Shown piece by piece: positions 26,499 through 35,035 of a stretch of DNA of 64,000 nucleotides. The notes beneath the pieces were generated by a model. The model worked only from the letters and a program-made list of their open reading frames with translations, was not told where the DNA came from and searched no databases. The first letter of the stretch is position 1; each line of letters opens with the position of its first letter. The stretch covers positions 434,001 through 498,000 of the forward strand of contig CP065590.1 of NCBI GenBank assembly GCA_016025055.1, in the 5' to 3' direction. This DNA is from Chryseobacterium indologenes. GTDB lineage: Bacteria; Bacteroidota; Bacteroidia; Flavobacteriales; Weeksellaceae. Both the position numbers and the translations under genes were made by a program.

Positions 26499-27230
26499 TT
26501 AGCTTAAAGAAATTTTATCCAGGTCCGGATATCCGGATCCATTAAGAAGATCTTTCCATTCTTTATTTTTGAAAACAAACAGGTTGCATCGGTATTCTTC
26601 AGGCTTGTTGTCAATCCGGGTTTCACAGTAGTAGTAAATAACGTCTTTATTTTTCCAGATGGCTACTTCCTGTCTGAACTTATTAGGTGTCGGGATGACT
26701 TCATTGTCTTTCACTTCTGAGTCAAAACTTTCATGTACAGTATTAAATTCTGGTTTCTGTAATGTCTGGTTTAAGTTTTCAAAAAGAGCCTTTTTTTCAT
26801 TTTCTGTATAAATATCCAGTTGATACATACCCAGCTCATCATCTTTTTCATTGGCAAGCGGTCCTATTTCGTGGTCAACTTTTCCAAAATGCAAAAGAAC
26901 TTTATTGGTATTTTTATTATTTTTCCCGTCTAAACTTATTCCGTTAAAGTGTAGAATTTTTTCTGTTGAAAACGCCAGTCTTTCATTCCCTATTAAGGTA
27001 ACCTCATCCGTATAAACGGTATCTTTTGTCGTTATTCCTCCGGATTTCAGAATATCGTTGATATTTTGTCCTATGGAAATAGATGCCAGATTAAAAGGCC
27101 CGGTCTGGGTATTATTTTTAACCTCGGTCTGAGGTGCTCCGTTTTTTCCCTGCTGACCACATGATGAGAGTCCTAAGCACATGGCTGATATGAGCACATA
27201 TTTCAAATTTTTCATAGTATTATTTTTCAT
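26499..27230 (-). CDS. Lipoprotein of unknown function in the type VI island
   Basis: 243 residues with a lipoprotein signal (LGLSSC). A start five codons later (27215, MKNLKYV) gives a cleaner leader and avoids the overlap with the preceding gene. The mature part is beta-rich with no recognised domain. Position downstream of a type VI lipase and large cargo protein makes it one of several candidate periplasmic immunity proteins, which is inference from context. Confidence 0.7.
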   Translation of the reverse strand: MKNNTMKNLKYVLISAMCLGLSSCGQQGKNGAPQTEVKNNTQTGPFNLASISIGQNINDILKSGGITTKDTVYTDEVTLIGNERLAFSTEKILHFNGISLDGKNNKNTNKVLLHFGKVDHEIGPLANEKDDELGMYQLDIYTENEKKALFENLNQTLQKPEFNTVHESFDSEVKDNEVIPTPNKFRQEVAIWKNKDVIYYYCETRIDNKPEEYRCNLFVFKNKEWKDLLNGSGYPDLDKISLS

Positions 27231-27825
27231 GAGTGGTTATAAAACTTTGTAAAACAGTTTCTCTGTCTTCCATATTCCCGTAATGTATTCCCGATTTCAC
27301 AAAATACAGGCTGGTCTCGAAACCTATTGCTTCTTTCTGATCCGTGGTAACTTTACTTTTCACCTGTTCCAATAAAATATCAAAACCGTCTTTGGTCTTT
27401 TTCCAGTAATATCCGGAATATGGCCATGCGTCTGTCGCTGTTGAAATCACTTCCGGCTCACCGTATTTTTTCTTCAAGGCTGCCACCAATGATTCACTTT
27501 CTTTAAAATTTTTAGTTACAATAAAGTAACCCTGAAGCAGATTATCTTTCTGATTGTTGACCAGAAATCCGATCTCGCTTTTGAGAAACTTTTTTTCTTT
27601 GGGATAATCCACTACAAATTGGATGCCTCCATACTGATATTGGTCTACTTTATAGGTATTATAATAAGGATATCCCGTCGTTTGTTCAAGATCAGTTTGT
27701 CTCGTAGCATTTTTAAGGACAGCCTCATGATTCGCTCCGGGCTTCAGATCTGACAACTCCGTTTTTGATTGGGAGCTACAGCAATTAAACAATAGCAAAG
27801 TACTTATCAGTAGTATATTTTTCAT
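27220..27825 (-). CDS. Lipoprotein of unknown function in the type VI island
   Basis: 201 residues with a lipoprotein signal (LLLFNCCSSQ). Aromatic-rich body (YPYYNTYKVDQYQYGGIQFVV, shortened: YNTYKVDQYQYGG) and an AALKKKYGEPEVIS segment. That segment resembles the compact alpha/beta domains of small periplasmic proteins that compare flow of successive ligands, but no family is certain. It starts one base after the stop of the 931-residue OmpA-domain gene. Candidate immunity protein by location only. Confidence 0.7.
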   Translation of the reverse strand: MKNILLISTLLLFNCCSSQSKTELSDLKPGANHEAVLKNATRQTDLEQTTGYPYYNTYKVDQYQYGGIQFVVDYPKEKKFLKSEIGFLVNNQKDNLLQGYFIVTKNFKESESLVAALKKKYGEPEVISTATDAWPYSGYYWKKTKDGFDILLEQVKSKVTTDQKEAIGFETSLYFVKSGIHYGNMEDRETVLQSFITTHEK

Positions 27826-27826
27826 A

Positions 27827-30622
27827 TTATCCTTGTTGAATGAATGGTATTTGTGCAGATATTCCTGTAAATTTTTCCAGTTTTTGAATCACATCAAACT
27901 CAGGAAGTATCTGGTAGGTTTTATCAAAATCAACGAGTTCCATTTTTCGGTCTGTTTCTAAAAAACCTTTTTTAATGTACAATCCGACGCTGGCTTTTAC
28001 CACTACGGTTGCAACGAGTCCGTCAAATTTCACTTCCGGCCTGTAATATAAGGTTTTTTGTGTACTGCTTTTCTGATCATACGTTAAACTCTGTCCGAAA
28101 GTAGCAGATGCTTTGCCGGTAGCTTTCAGTTTTCCTTCCGCATAGGCTTCCGCAATAATGACTACGAATTTAGCTTTTACTTCAATACCTGCGTCCAGTT
28201 CAATTACAATTTTGGTCGTCAGCTTTCCGTTTCCTCCGCCTGCATCTGAATTGGTATTAAAGTTCAGTTTGGTTTCTCCTGAAATGGTTCCTTTTACTTT
28301 TAAATCCATATACATGTTTAAAGTAACGGGATGGTCGTCATCAGCCAGCCATGCTCTTACCTCGTTCAAGACCTGTTTGGCTGCTACATTAGCCGTTCCT
28401 CCACTTACCACGCCTACTCCGGCCTGTATCAGCATATCGAGAAGGTCTACCGTAATGTCAATACCGATCAATGGCTCTGCTTTAAAATACATTTCCATGG
28501 CCGTTCCGATTGTTGGCAACGGTTTTCGGTTTTTCTGGCCTCTTTCCAGCTGCCATTCTCCCCCGAAACAGAAATTAGGAGGTTTCATTTCTATGGCTAA
28601 GGGAAGTTTACTGGTAAAGCTGTTCTTTCTGATTTTTCCTTTGGTCTGATCTGTCACTCCTTTTGAAAACTCTTTTAAAGAACTGAAGACTTTATAGAAC
28701 CACTTGATTTTATCTTCAAACTTGAAAGTGGCATCAAAATGACCATTGTACTTATCATTGGCTACTTTGTCCCAATTGGCTTCCATAGTCACTCCAAAAT
28801 CTACCGCCGTATTTTTACCTCTTTTTTCATTTCCGATTTTTCCAGCTTTGCTTTGCATTTCCTGATGTTTTTTCGGAGGGAGATTCTGCCATTTAACACT
28901 CAAGTCATTGCTCAAGTTTAAAAAGAAATGAAAATCCCATTTGATATCGGGAAACACATTCATTAAAACGGTCGTCTTTGATGTGTTGCTGTAAAACCTG
29001 CAACTATGGGCATGGAGATGAATTTTGTTTGGGGTTGTCCACTCCGGCCAGATATACTGCAGTGGAAGTGCATTGAATCTGGATAAATCGGAATACACCA
29101 GATAGTCAAAGGATGGAGAAGTAAATTTTCTTTCTTTATCACCTGCATCGATTACCTGACCTATATCCAGCAACCGAACTTCTTTGGCGTGGAGTGCTTT
29201 ATTCCTGAAACAAGCTTTGGTATCAAGATCCGTCACTTCAATCGTAACATTTCTTTTGGTCGAAGAAGTGGGCCCAATGGTATGATAGATAATGGTATTG
29301 GCATCGTGGGGGAAATAATCAAAATAGATATCTACCCTACGGTTGTTTTTATATTCCTTTTCGTCTTTATGCTTGATATTATCGCCTCCTTTTTTATCAT
29401 CGGTAGGGTTTACTTCACCTTTTCCCAACGATTTGATTCGTTTGGCATCCACACCTCCGTCTGTGAAGAACTTCTTGACAATGTCGGATCTTTTCTGGGA
29501 TAGGGTTTTGTTGTATTCCATTTTACCGATCACACAGGCGTAACCGTCTACCGTAATCGTAGAATGCTGATGTTCCAGCAAAAAGCGAAGGATATTATTG
29601 AGTTTTGTTTCCCCGTCTCCTTCTATAATTGCAGAATTGAATTCGTAAAAAATGGTAGCATGGATGGTTTCTTTAGCTGCTGTATTTTTCACTCCTTTCC
29701 CGTTATCAAACACGGTAATGGGTGTTTTTACTTCTCCTTTTTTATCAAAACCAATGTCGGTGATATTGATCATTTCAAACTTACAGGGTTCGTAACGTTC
29801 AACATTTTTATCGGGCATGTAAACCTTGGTAGGCACTACATTTTGAGGTTGCTTGGGAGCCTGGGCCACCAGCTGATTTTTAATCCTTAAAAACCGGGCG
29901 TGAATGTCATCATTATTATCATCCACAATGTATTTTCCTTTGGAATCTTTTACTTTTACATAGAGTTCTTCGACATCTTTGATATCTTTGATCATCCCTT
30001 TCCATTGGGAAGTATTCTGGATTTTAACATTAATTTCACCGTCATTGACTTCTACATCCGTTAACGTTCTCAACAGGAGATCGTCTTTTGCTCCTCCTCC
30101 ATATCGTATTCTCCTGTAAATTTCTATGGTAAGATCCTTCCTTCCATTAAGGCCTTCTGTACCCAGATACAGATAGATGATATGCCCGTAACTGAAATAA
30201 TATTCTTTTCGTACGTCTTTTCCGCCTTCGGTTGTACTCCATTTGGAATCTACAATTCTCGGCGGACAGAATCCGAAAATATATTTTCCTACTTTGTTGA
30301 CGGTATCGGGTTTTCCTCCTAAGCTGGCTTCAACATAATAAGAAAGAATTCCGCATTCTTTTTTGGTAAATTTATATTCAAATACATAGCCTGCCGGTCT
30401 TCTCAGCTGCTCGATGATTGTTTTCCTTGAAGATTTCTGCCTGATCCATACCACTTCTTTTTTCTTGTCTGCATCGGGAGTTCCGGGATACCATTCTGAA
30501 ACGCTGAAACGGATGGGTTTTCCGGGTTCTACTCCAATCATATCTCCGCTGCTGACTACCACTTTTGCATTGTCAGCTCTTGGAGCAATATCTATTTTTT
30601 TATTCCTTTGTTTGCCATACAA
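27827..30622 (-). CDS. Large OmpA-domain protein, candidate type VI cargo
   Basis: 931 residues with no signal peptide. Residues 1-300 are beta-rich repeats (CxxxxxYYVEASLGG, LYLGTEGLNGRKDLTIEIYR). About residues 315-440 form an OmpA-like peptidoglycan-binding domain (FYEFNSAII, ITVDGYACVIGKMEYN, LSQKRSDIVKKFF, NNRRVDIYF). The remaining 490 residues include a hydrophobic Gly/Val-rich segment (about 735-770) and beta-rich stretches with alternating Lys/Val. It starts 7 bases after the PAAR-like gene. A cytoplasmic protein with a wall-binding domain behind PAAR and VgrG genes fits a delivered effector. Its toxic activity, if any, is not identifiable. Confidence 0.75.
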   Translation of the reverse strand: MYGKQRNKKIDIAPRADNAKVVVSSGDMIGVEPGKPIRFSVSEWYPGTPDADKKKEVVWIRQKSSRKTIIEQLRRPAGYVFEYKFTKKECGILSYYVEASLGGKPDTVNKVGKYIFGFCPPRIVDSKWSTTEGGKDVRKEYYFSYGHIIYLYLGTEGLNGRKDLTIEIYRRIRYGGGAKDDLLLRTLTDVEVNDGEINVKIQNTSQWKGMIKDIKDVEELYVKVKDSKGKYIVDDNNDDIHARFLRIKNQLVAQAPKQPQNVVPTKVYMPDKNVERYEPCKFEMINITDIGFDKKGEVKTPITVFDNGKGVKNTAAKETIHATIFYEFNSAIIEGDGETKLNNILRFLLEHQHSTITVDGYACVIGKMEYNKTLSQKRSDIVKKFFTDGGVDAKRIKSLGKGEVNPTDDKKGGDNIKHKDEKEYKNNRRVDIYFDYFPHDANTIIYHTIGPTSSTKRNVTIEVTDLDTKACFRNKALHAKEVRLLDIGQVIDAGDKERKFTSPSFDYLVYSDLSRFNALPLQYIWPEWTTPNKIHLHAHSCRFYSNTSKTTVLMNVFPDIKWDFHFFLNLSNDLSVKWQNLPPKKHQEMQSKAGKIGNEKRGKNTAVDFGVTMEANWDKVANDKYNGHFDATFKFEDKIKWFYKVFSSLKEFSKGVTDQTKGKIRKNSFTSKLPLAIEMKPPNFCFGGEWQLERGQKNRKPLPTIGTAMEMYFKAEPLIGIDITVDLLDMLIQAGVGVVSGGTANVAAKQVLNEVRAWLADDDHPVTLNMYMDLKVKGTISGETKLNFNTNSDAGGGNGKLTTKIVIELDAGIEVKAKFVVIIAEAYAEGKLKATGKASATFGQSLTYDQKSSTQKTLYYRPEVKFDGLVATVVVKASVGLYIKKGFLETDRKMELVDFDKTYQILPEFDVIQKLEKFTGISAQIPFIQQG

Positions 30623-30629
30623 TCATTGT

Positions 30630-31118
30630 TTAAAAATCGTGTGATGGATCTTCATCATTTTTCTCATCTTTACGCATTTCCTCAGCATCCACCAAAGGAT
30701 TGATCTGCTGCTGTACTTCAGGATCGGCATTTTTAAAGTTTTGCTGACTGGCTTCTGCTCTTTGTCCGTGGTCAATGATTTCGATGCAAGGGCTTCCGGC
30801 AACCGCACAAACTGCTTTGCTGTCTTCTACAATGATAAAGCCTCCGTTACTTAGCTGGACTTTATCATAAAAGTTCTGCCATTCGGTAACCATGATTTTA
30901 CAAGGTGGCGGTGGGCCACCATGCTTTGTACAGTTACCAAATGTATTTTTTTCAAATGTAGCGCCTCCAATTTCTTTCGTGGTCACGATGAGTTTTTTGG
31001 AAGCATCTTTATCATTTGCATATTCTTTCTGGTGAGTAAGTACTTTGAGCTTATCGGGTGCCTGCCCAAACTGGCACTTGCACGTTGCTCCCTGTACTAC
31101 AATATGTTTTTCTGCCAT
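30630..31118 (-). CDS. DUF4280 PAAR-like protein
   Basis: 162 residues. DUF4280 features: HIVVQGATCKCQFG at the N-terminus, NCTKHGGPPPPCK with paired cysteines, and SKAVCAVAGSPCIEII. PAAR-like proteins cap the VgrG spike and carry or recruit effectors in type VI systems. A polar tail (residues 125-162, Asp/Glu/Gln-rich) follows the domain. The next gene downstream, with only 7 bases between, is the 931-residue OmpA-domain protein, its likely passenger. Confidence 0.88.
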   Translation of the reverse strand: MAEKHIVVQGATCKCQFGQAPDKLKVLTHQKEYANDKDASKKLIVTTKEIGGATFEKNTFGNCTKHGGPPPPCKIMVTEWQNFYDKVQLSNGGFIIVEDSKAVCAVAGSPCIEIIDHGQRAEASQQNFKNADPEVQQQINPLVDAEEMRKDEKNDEDPSHDF

Positions 31119-31217
31119 GGTTTATCTTCTCCTTTTTGACTGAAATGCAGGCTGCAAAAAGTAGAAGCCCATGCTGACAGTCTGTGTCTTAATTTAATTT
31201 TCATTTGTTTTGTTTTT

Positions 31218-32258
31218 TTATTCAGGAAGAGCGGCGATAGAAACAGAAATCTTCTTTTCTTGCCTCAAAAGAATGCTGCTTTCGAGATACATTGATTCGG
31301 GAAATATTGTTTTCTCATCCAGGTAATATCTCACCCTGAATTCACCATTATCGTTCATTACTGGCTCATCGTCAATTACCATAGAGAATGGAGCACCGTT
31401 CATAAAGTCAGATGCAGATCTCTCCTCATGTAATTTTCCGGTTCCGTCTATCCGGATGAGATTATGGTCATCTTTGAGAGGGTCAAGCTCCAGTTTTATT
31501 TTATATTTTGGTTCTATCGGATTATCTGTGACCGGGAAGCTTTGTATTTCTTCTATGCTAAAATCCTCTCCAAAGCTTTGATAAATCCCATAAAATAATG
31601 TTCTGATGAAATAATCATTTTTAAGATATAAATTAAGGGTTTCAGGAGCATCCAGTACTTTTTCAATCTGTCTGCAGTAGCGATCAACAGTCTCACCGTC
31701 AAATTCCTTGTACACTGCTTCTTTTACGGCCGGCCATCTTTCTTTAAAGACAGAAAGATTCTCAACTGTTTTAAATTTTCCGTGCTCATCGGTACTGATC
31801 TGCAGAGGATATAAAACTTTTGAGGTCTGATAAGCCAACATATCTGCTATTTCATTGACTTCTTCTTCGTTCAGATATATTTTGGAAATTCTGTTTATTT
31901 CAAAATAATGTTGTCGTCTTTCACTTCTGATCCATCGTACTGAAACTTCATATTTGAGCTCGTTGAGATGATCTCCGTTTTCAATAGTGACAACGGCACC
32001 GTATTTCCTGTATATTTTTGCAGGGTTAAATACCAGACTGTTAGCCCTACCCAGCGGTACTTTTTTATCCTGATCAACTGCTGAAGATCTGGGAATAAAA
32101 ATCTCCTTCTGCCCGGTCAGCTCAATCAGAACCATATCTCTTACACTGCAAAGGTTATTGTGAAATAACTTCAGCGCATCTTTATCTATTCCATAAAGGG
32201 CTGCAATGCTTTTTAGGGTATCGTTTTCCTGAACGGTATGTATATTAAATTTCTGCAT
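31218..32258 (-). CDS. LysM-domain protein of the type VI island
   Basis: 346 residues without a signal peptide. An N-terminal LysM-like module (1-55, HTVQENDTLKSIAALYGID) is followed by beta-rich and helical regions of unknown fold. Cytoplasmic proteins with LysM modules beside VgrG/PAAR genes are common in contractile injection loci, where they connect spike and tube parts or load cargo. A role as adaptor between VgrG and the lipase or OmpA-domain protein is inference. Confidence 0.75.
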   Translation of the reverse strand: MQKFNIHTVQENDTLKSIAALYGIDKDALKLFHNNLCSVRDMVLIELTGQKEIFIPRSSAVDQDKKVPLGRANSLVFNPAKIYRKYGAVVTIENGDHLNELKYEVSVRWIRSERRQHYFEINRISKIYLNEEEVNEIADMLAYQTSKVLYPLQISTDEHGKFKTVENLSVFKERWPAVKEAVYKEFDGETVDRYCRQIEKVLDAPETLNLYLKNDYFIRTLFYGIYQSFGEDFSIEEIQSFPVTDNPIEPKYKIKLELDPLKDDHNLIRIDGTGKLHEERSASDFMNGAPFSMVIDDEPVMNDNGEFRVRYYLDEKTIFPESMYLESSILLRQEKKISVSIAALPE

Positions 32259-32291
32259 AATTATCCTGCTTCACAACGTGTTGATTATATT

Positions 32292-33755
32292 TTAATGCAC
32301 CACTCTTTTCCTGTCTGACCTCGGGTCCATTCCTATGGCATACCGGTCGGCAGACCAGTGGAGGTATTTATTCCTTAAATCTCTGAGGTCTTTCTGCTCT
32401 GCGAGCTCTCTTATATAATCAGGATTAGTTTTATTATGGTTATATTTTTTATCCAGATCAGCAACCCACTTAAAATCATAAGGTTTTCCGTTTTTAAAGA
32501 CATATCCCCTAAGTTTTTTTTCAACACGAACCAGAAGGGTATCTTTAGAAAAATCATAGGTCTTTTTTATCTTCGTCATGGATATCTGCTCACATTTAGC
32601 GGTATTGGCTTTTTCTGTCATAAATGTGAGGGGAATATAGCTGTAGGTATGCAGTAAATCTCTGACTCCTTTTAATGCAAAATATGCATTACCCCCAATG
32701 TAGGAGAGTTGATTTCTGTTATACCATCCTTCGGCAACCAATCTGTCTTCAAGAGGTTTAAGATCTCTTTTATCCGTCCAGTCGGTTTCTATTTCTCTTA
32801 CCCATTCTGTTTCGGATAAGTAACTTCCTCCAATGTCTGAATGTACGCCCGGAAATGTTTTTTCTTCTCCATAGAAAACAGGAACCTGCTTTTTTCCTTT
32901 TGCATCTGTATCGTAGGCTACATTGGTAAGGTCGAAGTTCTCCCTGTGCTCATCAGTGGCAATAAAGTGTACAATTTTTTTGGCCGAGGTTATATCGTCC
33001 AGGTGTAATTCTTCTACATCATTGCTGAAGTTGGGCTTTGCAGAAACACCGGGATGATACGATGAAACGGTGTCATAAATTCCCAAAAAGCGAACGACAA
33101 TCCGCTCAACGGTAATACCTGCCTCCATTAATTTTAATCCAAGATGTCCTCTTGGCGGCAGTTGGGTAATAGGCACTTCTTTTCCGTCATCATCACTGTA
33201 AAAGGTAACGCTTACTTTTCTTTTGGTATAGGTTTTCTTGTTTGCGGCGTACTTTCTTTTATTAATTTCATATACAAAGTTACGGGCTGCCGCCGCTCCT
33301 CTGCTGAATCCAAAGACATCCAATGTTAAGACGGCAACTTTCTTTTTATTGCCGAGTTTTTCCTTTAATCTTTTGACTGTTTCTTCACAGCCTTTTCTCA
33401 CTTTCCCACGGATTCCTGTGTCTCCGCTCCCAAAAGCAAAGCCGCTATTTTCATCATCTTTACGGTCATCGGTTCCTATTCCTTCGATATAAATTCCATA
33501 ATCAGCATTGCAGGCTTCCGACATACGAGCAACATTGCTCCAGCCATTATCATAACTGGTGTCTTTTTTCTCGCTTATCAGCTTTTTGGACCAGGTTTTA
33601 ATCCCGTATTTTTTATAAACTTCCGTATTATTTTCCCGCTCTTTGGTATTGGCTTTATTGTTGAGCGTTCCATCAAAGAAAACTCCCAGTACAGCATCTA
33701 TAGAATCATCTTCTATGTTTTCGGGAGTATAATTTCCAAAAACTACATTTGACAT
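32292..33755 (-). CDS. DUF2235 Tle1-like lipase, candidate type VI effector
   Basis: 487 residues without signal peptide. The T6SS Tle1/DUF2235 alpha/beta hydrolase pattern is present: AVLGVFFDGTLNN at residue 21, GIYIEGIGTDD, the nucleophile elbow LDVFGFSRGAAAARNF (Ser151), FLGIYDTVSSYHPG and the late catalytic segment with PGVHSDIGGSY. Tle1 enzymes are phospholipases that attack target membranes. Location directly downstream of vgrG and DUF2931 supports delivery by the type VI system. Confidence 0.88.
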   Translation of the reverse strand: MSNVVFGNYTPENIEDDSIDAVLGVFFDGTLNNKANTKERENNTEVYKKYGIKTWSKKLISEKKDTSYDNGWSNVARMSEACNADYGIYIEGIGTDDRKDDENSGFAFGSGDTGIRGKVRKGCEETVKRLKEKLGNKKKVAVLTLDVFGFSRGAAAARNFVYEINKRKYAANKKTYTKRKVSVTFYSDDDGKEVPITQLPPRGHLGLKLMEAGITVERIVVRFLGIYDTVSSYHPGVSAKPNFSNDVEELHLDDITSAKKIVHFIATDEHRENFDLTNVAYDTDAKGKKQVPVFYGEEKTFPGVHSDIGGSYLSETEWVREIETDWTDKRDLKPLEDRLVAEGWYNRNQLSYIGGNAYFALKGVRDLLHTYSYIPLTFMTEKANTAKCEQISMTKIKKTYDFSKDTLLVRVEKKLRGYVFKNGKPYDFKWVADLDKKYNHNKTNPDYIRELAEQKDLRDLRNKYLHWSADRYAIGMDPRSDRKRVVH

Positions 33756-33761
33756 AGGTTT

Positions 33762-34877
33762 CTATTTGTTTTGCTTTACGTATTTATCGGTCTGTGTCAC
33801 CGGATATTTTTTACCGTTTTGCTCGATATAAATCTCTGCAGTATTTCCACTGCTTATATCAATAACTATATCTGCAGAAGCTTCTTTATCTAATCCTCCA
33901 AATATTTTATACATATCGGTTTTTTCAAAATCCAGAGGAAGAAAAGTTCCGTTGTATACTTTATTGGCCTCTTTTATATATTGTGAATTCCCTGTACATA
34001 CAATCTGTGAGCTTTCCTGTTTTCCGTCTTTATTTTTCCATTCGAAATAGAAAAGATACGGCACAGCTCTTTTGGCATACGGTAAAGCAGTAGCCGGCTG
34101 ATCCTGCAGCGTACTTTCACGTTCACCGTTGGCCATATAAAAATTCCTTTTTTCAAGAGTACTTCCTGCAGGCAAGATAAGCTTGGGTCTCCAGTTTAAT
34201 TTTTCTCTGAAATTTTCATATAAATCAGGGTTCGGGTAGCCTTCGTCTTTTATCTTTTGAGTAACGATGGGTTTTACGATTCCAGGGTCGTTCAGGATAT
34301 CTTCTCTGTAGTTGGGTTCAAATACATATTTAAATTTATCGTAAGCTTCTGCTTGTGTAATTTGTATTTCTTTGCCCTGAAAATGTCCTACCTCAACCTG
34401 ATGTCCGTCTCCATATAACCAAAGTATCAATTTCCCTTTTGGTCCTAAGCCAATGACAAAGGTGTCATATGTTCCTTTTTTTAAGGAATCAAAATAGGTC
34501 TGGCTGAATCCTTCATTAAACAATCGGGTAATTTTTTGGGTGTCCAACTCCCAATGTCCTGCATAAAATTTATTTTCTGCCAGAGAATACCAGGTAAATT
34601 CCAAGGTACGGGGAACTTTGACGGGATGATCTGTGCCCCCCATATGTTTTCCGGGTTCTCCCCATCCTCCGCCTGTAATTCCCCAGATATCAGAAAACGG
34701 AAACTGATAATCATCAGCGATCAGCTCTCCGTAATAAGCCTGCATCGGGTATTCATTGGGTGCTGACAAGGTTCCTGTCCATATATATTTTTCTTCCATT
34801 TTTTTATTTTGACATGTGATTAATGAGAAACTGCATACAATGAAAAGAATGAAAGTTTTCAATTTATTTATTCCCAT
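33762..34877 (-). CDS. DUF2931 lipoprotein, candidate lipase immunity protein
   Basis: 371 residues with a lipoprotein signal (FSLITC). The DUF2931 motifs are at residues 30-160: GTLSAPNEYPMQAYYGEL, LEFTWYSLAENKFYAGHW and FVIGLGPKGKLILWLYG. DUF2931 proteins recur in type VI effector loci. A periplasmic lipoprotein directly ahead of a Tle1-like lipase (6 bases apart) fits the known pattern in which lipoproteins neutralise Tle effectors. It overlaps the small gene upstream by 14 bases. Confidence 0.78.
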   Translation of the reverse strand: MGINKLKTFILFIVCSFSLITCQNKKMEEKYIWTGTLSAPNEYPMQAYYGELIADDYQFPFSDIWGITGGGWGEPGKHMGGTDHPVKVPRTLEFTWYSLAENKFYAGHWELDTQKITRLFNEGFSQTYFDSLKKGTYDTFVIGLGPKGKLILWLYGDGHQVEVGHFQGKEIQITQAEAYDKFKYVFEPNYREDILNDPGIVKPIVTQKIKDEGYPNPDLYENFREKLNWRPKLILPAGSTLEKRNFYMANGERESTLQDQPATALPYAKRAVPYLFYFEWKNKDGKQESSQIVCTGNSQYIKEANKVYNGTFLPLDFEKTDMYKIFGGLDKEASADIVIDISSGNTAEIYIEQNGKKYPVTQTDKYVKQNK

Positions 34878-35034
34878 GAGACATTATTTTTTTATTGCTG
34901 GACAAAATAAGATTTTCCCGCTGTGCTTCCACATTTATCTTTTGGGCAATCTTTTCTACCTTTTTTCCTACATTTAAATGATAAGAGTCTTTCACGGTGA
35001 CCCGGATATTGGTTGCGGTTTTTCTAATGGCCAT
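34864..35034 (-). CDS. 56-residue basic protein following vgrG
   Basis: ATG at 35034, one base after the vgrG stop (35036-35038), ending inside the start of the DUF2931 gene. The product is basic and begins MAIRKTATNIRVTVKDSYHL, followed by GKKVEKIAQKINVEAQREN. The coding overlap on both sides and the short spacing argue for a real, coupled gene. Its pattern of alternating charged and hydrophobic residues resembles the beta-repeat tails of VgrG spikes, so it could be a detached VgrG tail or a cargo adaptor. No family recognised. Confidence 0.55.
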   Translation of the reverse strand: MAIRKTATNIRVTVKDSYHLNVGKKVEKIAQKINVEAQRENLILSSNKKIMSHGNK

Positions 35035-35035
35035 T

